Assembly: GCA_913057135.1 (NCBI GenBank)
Contig: CAJXNM010000021.1
Location: 1 to 50,611, forward strand
Reading direction: 5' to 3'
DNA length: 50,611 bases
Source of the DNA: an uncultured Halieaceae bacterium
GTDB taxonomy: Bacteria > Pseudomonadota > Gammaproteobacteria > Pseudomonadales > Halieaceae
Shown here: positions 44,257-50,611 of the stretch, one piece after another
Layout: every line of letters starts with the position of its first letter
How positions within the stretch are numbered: position 1 is the stretch's first letter
Program-made: the position numbers and the translations under genes
Notes under the pieces: model-generated
Told to the model about the DNA's origin: nothing
What the model saw: the letters and a program-made list of their open reading frames with translations, nothing else
Database searches by the model: none

Positions 44257-45773
44257 AATTCCAAGCGTATGCCCAATTTAGCCACCCCATTTTTGCCCTG
44301 ACGAAGCTCCCAATCGGTCAAGGGGTGAGCCGTTCGCCAATCGCTGGGTAGTGTCAGTTCCAGGGTATCCGCAGACGCAGACACCGAGCAGTCAGGCAGA
44401 GTTTCTAGCGCCTCCACCCATTTCAGGATCACGGCCAGCCTTAGCAGAACCATTAAACGCGATAGTTTTTGCCGCTGTGATTCGGGAATCATCTCGAACA
44501 GCTCGGGACGTATTTTTCCTCGCTGGCCCCGCACCAACGTGGCCATCACTTCTTGCTCCCCTTGGGAAAAGCCTGGCAAATCCGTGTTTTGAAGCAGATA
44601 AGCTGAATGACGATTGAAGTGTTTCTGGGAGATGGCAGTACCGATCTCATGACAGCGACCTGCCCATGTAAGCAATTCTATGTCGCGCTCGGTAAAACCC
44701 CAGGGGCCAGCGACTGATCGGGCAAGCCAGCTTACGCGCTCACCCACGACCCGTGCATAGGTCTCGTTGGCGTGGTAGCGCGCCACCATGGCATTGATAC
44801 TGCGCTCACGGACATCCTCGTGGCTCAGTCGTCCGAGTAGGTCATAGATCACCCCTTCGCGCAGGGCGCCGTTGGATGTGCGCATAACATCGATGTTCAA
44901 ACCGTCAAAAATAGCCGAGGTAATGGCAACCCCAGCTGCAATGACTTGGCGCCGTTTATCGCTGAGACCGGGTAGATCGATCGCATCGGCATGGTCGAAT
45001 TTAAGCAATCGTTTGCGCAGCTTATCGAGGGCTTTTCGATCGATACCTGTTTCGCGCCAGCCTTCCATTTGAACCAGCGTTTCGATGGCCTGAAGGGTAC
45101 CCGAGGAGCCCACGGCCTCAGCCCACTGTCCGCTGTGGTATTGACTGCGAATGTGTGACACTTCAACTAAGGCCTGATCGTAGGCGGCGTTGTAATTGTT
45201 CTTGCTGAGCTCTCCGGCGGGGAAAAAACGCTGGGCGTAGCTGACACAACCCAGTTGTAAGCTTTCAAGCCTGATCGGTTCGAACCGTTGGCCAACAATG
45301 AACTCGGTGCTACCACCGCCAATATCGACCACCAACCGGCTTTGCTCGTCATCGGCTAGGGTGTGTGCAACGCCCAAATAAACCAGGCGCGCTTCTTCTC
45401 TGCCATAAACTACATCGACCGGGACCCCCAATAATTTTTCAGCGGGCTCGGTGAATTCGCGACGATTTTTGGCCTGGCGCAGGGCGTTGGTGCCAACAAC
45501 CCGCACGCGGCTCGGCTCAACACTATCGAGCATCTGGCCAAAGCGAGCCAGACAATCGAGGCCACGGTTGATGGCCTCGGTCGATAGCTTCGAATCGATC
45601 AGGCCCGCGCCTAGTTGCACTTTTTCTGACAAGGTCTGAACCGGGCGAATTTCACCGTGCTCTACGCGACCTACAATCAGGTGAAAGGAGTTACTGCCAA
45701 GGTCGATAGCAGCGAGCAGGCTGCCCTCGGGAAGGGGGATGGTACGGTGGGGCAAAACGATGGTCCTCAACAC
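44250..45773 (-). CDS. ppx: Exopolyphosphatase / ppGpp-type phosphohydrolase
   Basis: Ppx/GppA enzymes release phosphate from polyphosphate ends, or convert pppGpp to ppGpp. The 507 residues have the actin-like ATPase fold with LLAAIDLGSNSFHLIVGRVE (about 19-38), the VVGTNALRQAKN loop, the phosphate motif DIGGGSTEFIVG and EAVGSSGTLQAIE. A C-terminal HD-like helical part (LTWAGRCHEIGTAISQKHFN) is as in E. coli Ppx and GppA. Start GTG 45773. Which of the two activities dominates cannot be read from sequence. Confidence 0.92.
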   Translation of the reverse strand: MLRTIVLPHRTIPLPEGSLLAAIDLGSNSFHLIVGRVEHGEIRPVQTLSEKVQLGAGLIDSKLSTEAINRGLDCLARFGQMLDSVEPSRVRVVGTNALRQAKNRREFTEPAEKLLGVPVDVVYGREEARLVYLGVAHTLADDEQSRLVVDIGGGSTEFIVGQRFEPIRLESLQLGCVSYAQRFFPAGELSKNNYNAAYDQALVEVSHIRSQYHSGQWAEAVGSSGTLQAIETLVQMEGWRETGIDRKALDKLRKRLLKFDHADAIDLPGLSDKRRQVIAAGVAITSAIFDGLNIDVMRTSNGALREGVIYDLLGRLSHEDVRERSINAMVARYHANETYARVVGERVSWLARSVAGPWGFTERDIELLTWAGRCHEIGTAISQKHFNRHSAYLLQNTDLPGFSQGEQEVMATLVRGQRGKIRPELFEMIPESQRQKLSRLMVLLRLAVILKWVEALETLPDCSVSASADTLELTLPSDWRTAHPLTDWELRQGKNGVAKLGIRLELG

Positions 45774-45901
45774 TTTGCCCGCAAGCTTAGAGCATCATGG
45801 GGGTCGGCGCATGGATTTTCTTTATTGCGGGTACGCTTCGGTGCAGGCACAGACAGATGCGAAATACTGATCACCTGGGTGTCAGGGCAAAGACCCTGGT
45901 A

Positions 45902-45919
45902 TGTTAAAAATATTTGACA
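45902..45919. promoter_or_regulatory. Candidate operator 1 for the XRE regulator
   Basis: TGTTAAAAATATTTGACA is an imperfect palindrome (TGT-AAAA…TTT-ACA). It matches the site at 45949-45966 in 15 of 18 positions, which suggests binding by one dimeric regulator. Confidence 0.5.
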
Positions 45920-45948
45920 TTACTTTGGGTGGTTAATAGACTCGCGCA

Positions 45949-45966
45949 TGTCAAAAATGTTTTACA
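45949..45966. promoter_or_regulatory. Candidate operator 2 for the XRE regulator
   Basis: TGTCAAAAATGTTTTACA is the second copy, starting 47 bases after the first. Both precede the membrane protein gene by 115-180 bases, a normal position for an autorepressor site. Confidence 0.5.
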
Positions 45967-46081
45967 TGCAAGTGAATAGCACGAGCAACCCTAAACGTTG
46001 CTACCAGGCGTGAACCCTAAGCAGGTATTCAAATTGGGCAAGCGTTAAAACTGAGCAAGTATCCAAGTCGAGAGAGCCCCT

Positions 46082-46504
46082 ATGTCATTTCGTGAAAAGT
46101 CCGCTTGGATTATGTCCATCGCTCTCCTCTTGGGGGGAATGGTGTATTTCAGCACGGTTGTATCAATGTGGTTTGAGTCGCGGCAGGTAGCATCGCCGGC
46201 CATACCATTACTGGTGGCTTACGTGCTGGTGATCTGTGTGCTCGCTGTCCTTGGGCACATTATCGCGGCTAGTTTTACTCCCAAAGATGCCCATGCCGCG
46301 GTTGACGAGCGGGAGCGGCAAATTTTCAATCGCGCCGGGCACACTGCGTCTTTTGTCTCAGGTGCCGGTGTGGCCATGTCCTTGGGGGTGTACCTGTTTT
46401 CACAAAGCGGCGACCTGTTATTTCATACCGTATTCGCAAGCCTTATGCTCGGGCAGTTGGCCGACTATTTTTTACAGATTCGGTTTTACCGTACGTCGAT
46501 TTAG
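46082..46504 (+). CDS. Four-helix membrane protein of unknown function, paired with an XRE regulator
   Basis: The 140-residue protein has four hydrophobic segments: about 9-28, 41-62, 92-108 and 113-133. Between segments 2 and 3 lies the charged loop DAHAAVDERERQIFNRAGH. The DERE motif in a loop between membrane helices is seen in DUF2178-like proteins that are also encoded beside a small HTH gene. The ribosome site GAGAGAG precedes the ATG. The regulator gene starts three bases after its stop, so the two are made together. No transport or catalytic motif is recognisable. Confidence 0.75.
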   Translation: MSFREKSAWIMSIALLLGGMVYFSTVVSMWFESRQVASPAIPLLVAYVLVICVLAVLGHIIAASFTPKDAHAAVDERERQIFNRAGHTASFVSGAGVAMSLGVYLFSQSGDLLFHTVFASLMLGQLADYFLQIRFYRTSI

Positions 46505-46507
46505 CCA

Positions 46508-46723
46508 ATGCCGCCCAAAACACCCATCGTTAACCGAGTTCGTGAGTTGCGTGAGCAACACGGTGCGATGACCCAGGCGCAACTGGGGGAGGCCATTGGC
46601 GTCACGCGCCAGACCGTTATCGCCATCGAGCAGAATCGATATTCACCGTCCCTCGAGAGCGCTTTCAGAATCGCGCGCTTGTTCGGCGTGGGCCTCGAGG
46701 ATGTCTTTAGTTGGGATGATTAG
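46508..46723 (+). CDS. XRE-family transcriptional regulator
   Basis: The 71 residues are almost only a Cro/C1-type helix-turn-helix: NRVRELREQHGAMTQAQLGE, AIGVTRQTVIAIEQNRYSPS and LESAFRIARLFGVGLEDVF (helices 1-5). It resembles the small YozG-like regulators that accompany a membrane protein. It has no sensor domain, so the membrane partner may supply or control the signal. The two palindromes upstream of the pair are its likely binding sites. Confidence 0.88.
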   Translation: MPPKTPIVNRVRELREQHGAMTQAQLGEAIGVTRQTVIAIEQNRYSPSLESAFRIARLFGVGLEDVFSWDD

Positions 46724-46876
46724 GTTCGCTGGACGCATAAGGTATCGGAGACGCCAGCAAGTAATTCCCTTGTCATCTAACCTCGATATGCTAACGTCTA
46801 GAGGTGACAGCTCATATGTTCATTGGGCTTCACGCACGACTAATTAACACGTTTACCCTAAAACGGAGGCTAGACC

Positions 46877-48793
46877 ATGTCGCGTCCGCTGTACCGTGTT
46901 GTCCTCTTGGTCCATGTTTTGCTATCCATAATCCTCGGCCCATTGGCTGTAGCCGCAGAGCCGCGACCCATAGATTGGCCTGCGCTCTGGGCGGTTTGGC
47001 ATGATTTGACGCCCGGCCCCACCGAAATCAACGCACTGATTGAGCAGCAACCGCAGATTCAGCGCAGTATCGATACTACTCGTCGCCAAGCGCTCATCGA
47101 CAGTGCAAGACAAGGGTTTGAGAGCGCGCTGGCCTCTGCCAATCGGGAAGACCGATTTGAGATTTACACGACCACGACTTTTTCCCACTACGATGCCGAG
47201 CGCGAGGGAGCCTACTTGGCACTCTTCGAAGGGGGGCGATTTTTCACGGTTAACCCGGTGCAATTACCATCGATGGGTGCTTTATCTCCCAAGGTAGAGC
47301 AACCGATCAAACTATACTTTAGCAATGAAGCAGATCTTGAATTTGTGCCGCTAGACCGATCAGTTTGGCAGCAAATAGCTTCTTCGTTGACGATGCGCCC
47401 ACAAGTAGCAGTGCGTATGGTCGTGCAACCCGTTGGAGCTACCAGTGACGCCCCCAGTTTCAGTCGCGAAGCCGCTGCACTGTACTTACACAATCATGTG
47501 GTGCATTTGGAGTTATCGGTTGGAACACAACGTTATCCACAACAAATTTTCACCGCCGATATTCCGCCCGTTGACATAGAGAGCGTGGGGTCCATTACCA
47601 GCTCCGGGGAAGGATATTCAGCGCCACCAATTACGGCAGAGCAAGTGGCAATGATTTGGCAGAAAACAGTGGGGCCTACTGATCCCAATTACAGCCTTGC
47701 GGCGCGTGCAACACCGCGTTTCAAACGTGCCACTGAATTCCAAGACGCTGAAGCTCTTCTGCCCGCTATTGAGACAGAGCTCAAACGGCGCTATGACGAA
47801 TTTGATCCATCGGCGCTGTACCATATTAACTTTAGTACACGCATGCAGTCCTATGACCGATCGTTAGGTGGTTTCAGACTTGATTTTGCTGATAAGTTCT
47901 TTGATTACCAATCGGTATTTCCCTACGAACCTGCCAGCGCCAGGACATCAGCGATTGCGTTGCCCGATCGCAGCAGTCTATTGCGTCAACACAATTATAA
48001 ATTGATATTTGATAACGCAGACGACTTTAGTGAAGTGTTGATGAGCCCGGCTGAAGGGCAGCGTATGCTCGACCGGTCGAGTGGACGTAACGTAGCTATG
48101 CATGTTGTGTTTCAAGTGTCTTCTGTGCAGCCTCCTGAAACAGGTATAGCGGGTGCGCTAAGTGCTGATCGAGTAGTGAGGGCTAAGGTTATTGACGTAC
48201 GTGCTAGAGACTCACGTTCCGGGTTGCCTCTATTTCAGCGCACGTTCGAGCGCCCGATCGGGCCGCCCGTCGCACTTAATGTGGCTCCCGATGTGGGCTT
48301 GCATCCGCTAGATGCGGATATTCGTGGGTTAAGAGTTGGTGGTGATCCAGATGAATTAATAGCCGAGCTTCAGACCCAATTTGGCACAGCCTTTTTTAGC
48401 AAGAAAAATCCGCAGACGATCATTTACAAAGATGGTCAGGGCATAAAAGGTACTGCCTTTGTGAACAGCGACTATGTCGTTGTGGGCTTATCGTTTTCAC
48501 AGAAGTTTGATGGTGATGCCATCGACGCAGCGGCACTCTCGTTGATACAAAAATACGGCGAGCCAGTTTTTGATTCGGGTCGCCAGGCGGGGCGCTTCGA
48601 TGGATACCGAAGGGAATTGCGTTGGACAAAACCAGGCGTTTTTGACTACGAGTATGCTGGGGTTCGCGCAGAGATTGAGCGAAATGAAACCATTTTGAAC
48701 GGTAAGACACAGATGGAGATTCGCATCAACCTACCGGGCAATAGAGATCCTTATCGACCCAACGAGAAAACAACTCCAGACATTAGCTTGTAA
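46877..48793 (+). CDS. Secreted protein of unknown function, 638 aa
   Basis: GGAGG lies nine bases before the ATG. The first 27 residues are a signal peptide (LVHVLLSIILGPLAVAAEP), so the protein is periplasmic or outer-surface. No membrane segment follows. A motif-like stretch near the middle (HINFSTRMQSYDRSLGGFRL) recalls a domain of unknown function found in other proteobacterial exoproteins, but I cannot name it with certainty. A second region near 490-620 (DADIRGLRVGGDPDELIAEL, QKYGEPVFDSG) looks like a separate small alpha/beta domain. It stands alone, with a hairpin after it. Confidence 0.7.
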   Translation: MSRPLYRVVLLVHVLLSIILGPLAVAAEPRPIDWPALWAVWHDLTPGPTEINALIEQQPQIQRSIDTTRRQALIDSARQGFESALASANREDRFEIYTTTTFSHYDAEREGAYLALFEGGRFFTVNPVQLPSMGALSPKVEQPIKLYFSNEADLEFVPLDRSVWQQIASSLTMRPQVAVRMVVQPVGATSDAPSFSREAAALYLHNHVVHLELSVGTQRYPQQIFTADIPPVDIESVGSITSSGEGYSAPPITAEQVAMIWQKTVGPTDPNYSLAARATPRFKRATEFQDAEALLPAIETELKRRYDEFDPSALYHINFSTRMQSYDRSLGGFRLDFADKFFDYQSVFPYEPASARTSAIALPDRSSLLRQHNYKLIFDNADDFSEVLMSPAEGQRMLDRSSGRNVAMHVVFQVSSVQPPETGIAGALSADRVVRAKVIDVRARDSRSGLPLFQRTFERPIGPPVALNVAPDVGLHPLDADIRGLRVGGDPDELIAELQTQFGTAFFSKKNPQTIIYKDGQGIKGTAFVNSDYVVVGLSFSQKFDGDAIDAAALSLIQKYGEPVFDSGRQAGRFDGYRRELRWTKPGVFDYEYAGVRAEIERNETILNGKTQMEIRINLPGNRDPYRPNEKTTPDISL

Positions 48794-48817
48794 CGCTCGG
48801 GTGTGTGCCGAGCGTTT
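48792..48817. terminator. Bidirectional hairpin between convergent genes
   Basis: AACGCTCGG (48792-48800) pairs with CCGAGCGTT (48808-48816) around GTGTGTG. The stem is strong but T-runs are short. It lies between the ends of the 638-aa gene and the amidase gene. Confidence 0.5.
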
Positions 48818-48835
48818 GGATCGGGTTGTTGTGGG

Positions 48836-49630
48836 CTAATCCTGTGGGAGCGGACCCCCTAGATTTAGGGTAAAACCGTCACTGTCCAGATTAGCCGGAA
48901 ACTGCTCACGCCACTTGAGTAGCGCCTCGGCGCTGAAGACCGTCGAGTGTATTCCCTCGTGATTAGCCATATCGACTTGGATGTTGCCCTGGGCATCAAT
49001 GGCTAAGCTATCGCCTTTGTATTCCCAGCCTTTGGCATCAGCGCCAATGCGATTAACACCGACGACGCAGGCTGAATTCTCGATGGCGCGGGCGGGTAGC
49101 AGAGCTCGCCAATGGCTGGCGCGTTTACCCGGCCAATTGGCCACATATAGGAGCAGGTCGTAATCCTCTCGGTTGCGACTGAACACGGGAAAACGCAGGT
49201 CGTAGCAAATCTCAAGCTTTATGCGCCAGTCACGCCATTCGACGATTACCCGCTCATCTCCTTGTGCATAGCGTTTGTGCTCGCCGGCCATACGAAACAG
49301 ATGGCGCTTGTCGTAGTGTGTGATGCCCTGAGGGGAGGCAAACAACATGCGGTTGAACACCTGCCCATCGACCGCGATAGCAACGCTGCCGGCAATAGCG
49401 GTGTCGAGTTCTGTGGCGAGCTGTTGCATCCACCTATAGGTCTCGCCGCCAACCGGTTCGGCGTTGGCGAGGGCATTCATGGAAAAACCTGTGGTGAACA
49501 TCTCCGGCAACACAAAAAGATCGGTAGTTTCAGTGTAATTAAGCAGCAGCTTTTCAAAGTGCTGTCGGTTGTCGGCGGGTGACTCCCATTGAAGGGTGGT
49601 CTGGACCAGACTAACGGTTAAATCGCGCAT
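48836..49630 (-). CDS. Omega-amidase (YafV-type nitrilase-family hydrolase)
   Basis: Omega-amidases deaminate 2-oxoglutaramate and 2-oxosuccinamate, clearing the products of glutamine and asparagine transaminases. The 264 residues have the nitrilase triad: Glu43 (LPEMFTTGFSM), Lys108 (YDKRHLFRMAGE) and Cys142 (EICYDLRFP). The YDKRHLFRMAGEH stretch marks the YafV branch. Its ATG overlaps by 13 bases the end of the aminotransferase remnant, which in relatives is the transaminase partner. In this genome the amidase may have lost that partner. Confidence 0.92.
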   Translation of the reverse strand: MRDLTVSLVQTTLQWESPADNRQHFEKLLLNYTETTDLFVLPEMFTTGFSMNALANAEPVGGETYRWMQQLATELDTAIAGSVAIAVDGQVFNRMLFASPQGITHYDKRHLFRMAGEHKRYAQGDERVIVEWRDWRIKLEICYDLRFPVFSRNREDYDLLLYVANWPGKRASHWRALLPARAIENSACVVGVNRIGADAKGWEYKGDSLAIDAQGNIQVDMANHEGIHSTVFSAEALLKWREQFPANLDSDGFTLNLGGPLPQD

Positions 49631-49989
49631 AGTATGTCGACGGCCTGTTTTAATGTGGCCTGGGTCTTGGCAAAGCAGACCCGAAGCAGGTGTTGATCTT
49701 CAGGGGGCACTGCGTAAAAAGGCTCTATCGGTATGGTGGCCAAGCCCTTGTCTCGCGTCCAGCGCTCTGCCAAGACAGAGCTGCTCTCGAGGCTAAGGGC
49801 GCTATAGTCAATCAATTGAAAATAAGTGCCGGCACTGGGCGTTAGCCTGAAGCCAGAATCCGCAAGGCCCGATATCAGAATATCCCGGCGAGCTTGATAG
49901 TCATCGGCGAGTTGCGCCGGATAGTCGGGGTGGGTCTTCATGAAATTTGCCAAGGCGGTTTGGATCGGTGCGACACCCACAAAACAAAC
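49618..49989 (-). pseudogene. 3' part of a class I aminotransferase (YbdL-like), 5'-truncated
   Basis: About 124 residues match the C-terminal end of methionine/glutamine aminotransferases such as YbdL: GVAPIQTALANFM, DYQARRDILISGL, SAGTYFQLIDYSAL, LATIPIEPFYAVP and LLRVCFAKTQATL. A full enzyme has about 385 residues, with the PLP lysine well upstream; that part is missing. The frame stays open to about 50086, but the residues there (QQKLLDNQPFGSYLRELQLQ) no longer resemble an aminotransferase, so the gene was cut near 49990-50000. A GTG at 49980 could still start a peptide, but not an active enzyme. Confidence 0.8.
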
Positions 49990-50164
49990 GAAAAGGAGAG
50001 GGCCGGTTCTATCCTGCTGCAGCTGCAGCTCTCTGAGATAAGAGCCAAAGGGCTGATTGTCTAGAAGCTTTTGCTGTTCACAGCTAGCCTATGTCCATAT
50101 TCTCAATGTCATTCATTTTCCCTTGTATCTCCTCCGCGAGAGGTCTTGCAACCATTGCTTTAAT
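49990..50164 (-). other. Unidentified DNA joined to the truncated aminotransferase
   Basis: On the minus strand this stretch holds an open frame fused in frame to the aminotransferase end, a tiny frame MNDIENMDIG ending TAG (50123 down to about 50090), and a frame LELKQWLQDLSRRRYKGK ending TGA that would extend the next ORF after a one-base shift. None is recognised. It looks like decayed foreign sequence. Confidence 0.4.
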
Positions 50165-50545
50165 TCAAGGGGCGCCTCTTCTCCTAGCCATTTCTGCTCG
50201 AAGTCCTGCGGTTCTTCTCCTAGCTACTCGTTCAGCCCTTGTAAGCTTAGCTGCATATGCCCGTCTCTCCTCTGCCAATTTGAACTGCAGTCTCACGCGG
50301 TTCAGATCGGCTAACTCTCTTATCTTCTCAAGCCTTTTTGCCGGTCTTTTCTGAGGCGAGCGTTGGACAGCTGGCATCAGGCTATCCTGTTTTGCTTCTG
50401 ACACCAGCAAGATATCGCTCCTTGGTTCGTAGTCAATCACAGTTGGTCTAAGACGCGGCATTTTTATTGATACGTTAGTTCTTATCAAGAAGCTGAGCGA
50501 AGTGCTCTTTTCTGGCCTCAAACCTCTGCCTCTGCAAATCTGCAT
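50165..50545 (-). CDS. Basic helical protein of unknown function
   Basis: The frame has 126 codons from ATG 50545 or 98 from ATG 50461 (MPRLRPTVIDYEPRSDILLV); the later start looks more natural but neither has a good ribosome site. The C-terminal half is strongly basic and predicted helical (KRLEKIRELADLNRVRLQFK, LTRAERVARRRTAGLRAEMA), compatible with a coiled coil or nucleic-acid binding. A one-base shift at its stop would add LELKQWLQDLSRRRYKGK, so it may be frameshifted. I cannot assign a family. It lies in DNA that replaces the 5' part of the aminotransferase. Confidence 0.45.
   Translation of the reverse strand: MQICRGRGLRPEKSTSLSFLIRTNVSIKMPRLRPTVIDYEPRSDILLVSEAKQDSLMPAVQRSPQKRPAKRLEKIRELADLNRVRLQFKLAEERRAYAAKLTRAERVARRRTAGLRAEMARRRGAP
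50467..50488. repeat. Small inverted repeat upstream of the 98-codon start
   Basis: TTGATA (50467-50472) mirrors TATCAA (50483-50488) with a 10-base spacer, immediately upstream of ATG 50461 on the minus strand. It may be an operator or chance. Confidence 0.2.
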
Positions 50546-50611
50546 GCTGTTTAATCGCTTCCAGTCTGCAGTTAACTGATGCAGGGCTCGGTTGGGGGGT
50601 TGCGGGGGCAG

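Larger units (their letters stand above)
45774..46081. other. Divergent promoter region of ppx and the membrane protein/XRE pair
   Basis: This 308-bp gap contains the two matching palindromes at 45902-45919 and 45949-45966. Beyond them (45990-46075) are loosely repeated phrases such as GGCAAGCGTTAAAACTGAGC and GAGCAAGTATCC. No gene is supported. Confidence 0.5.

Overview
This window looks like chromosomal DNA of a marine-type gammaproteobacterium. The evidence is gene order: divergent rne/rluC followed by maf, yceD, rpmF and fatty-acid genes; tmk-holB-pilZ; tRNA-Leu, tig, clpP, clpX, lon, hupB, ppiD; and the ETF/ETF-dehydrogenase trio. These blocks are typical of Pseudomonas and Cellvibrionales-like bacteria. 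A more precise placement (for example Halieaceae, OM60/NOR5) is only a guess.

Layout. (1) 1-6457 is an accessory region. It lies between an intact tRNA-Ser(UGA), read on the minus strand at 6440-6527, and a displaced 22-bp copy of that tRNA's 3' end at 110-131, the usual sign of a tRNA-targeted island. Between the repeats are an IS407-group element nested in the broken orfA of another IS3-family element, a scrap resembling a phage prohead protease, a 913-aa secreted beta-propeller-like protein, 3' remnants of an IS3-type and an IS256-type transposase, and a secreted 274-aa protein with a similar N-terminal module. No integrase remains. (2) 6562-20165 is a housekeeping block: rne on the minus strand, rluC divergent from it, then maf, yceD-rpmF, fabD-fabG-acpP, fabF-pabC-mltG-tmk-holB and pilZ. 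plsX and fabH, often found between rpmF and fabD, are missing here. (3) 20699-29234 holds tRNA-Leu(UAG) with a good promoter and the chaperone/protease block tig-clpP-clpX-lon-hupB-ppiD.

(4) 29244-37750 holds a DUF1285 protein overlapping a ModF-like twin-ATPase whose first ATPase half looks inactive, then etfQO facing away from etfB-etfA (electron transfer from acyl-CoA and similar dehydrogenases to quinone), and a P2-like P-type ATPase with atypical ion-site motifs. (5) 37764-44201 is a carbon-flow module. A 2-oxopent-4-enoate hydratase and pyruvate carboxylase are read leftward, and acetaldehyde dehydrogenase plus 4-hydroxy-2-oxovalerate aldolase are read rightward. The three DmpEFG/TesEFG-type enzymes would give pyruvate and acetyl-CoA, and the carboxylase could turn that pyruvate into oxaloacetate. 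(6) 44250-49630 holds ppx, a membrane protein plus XRE regulator pair with two matching palindromes upstream, a 638-aa secreted protein of unknown function, and an omega-amidase. (7) 49618-50611 holds the 3' part of an aminotransferase cut off by unrelated DNA that carries a basic, helical ORF of unknown role.

I see no CRISPR array, rRNA or recognisable defence system. The least explained parts are the cargo of the tRNA-Ser island, the XRE/membrane-protein pair with its twin palindromes, and the truncation junction at the right edge.
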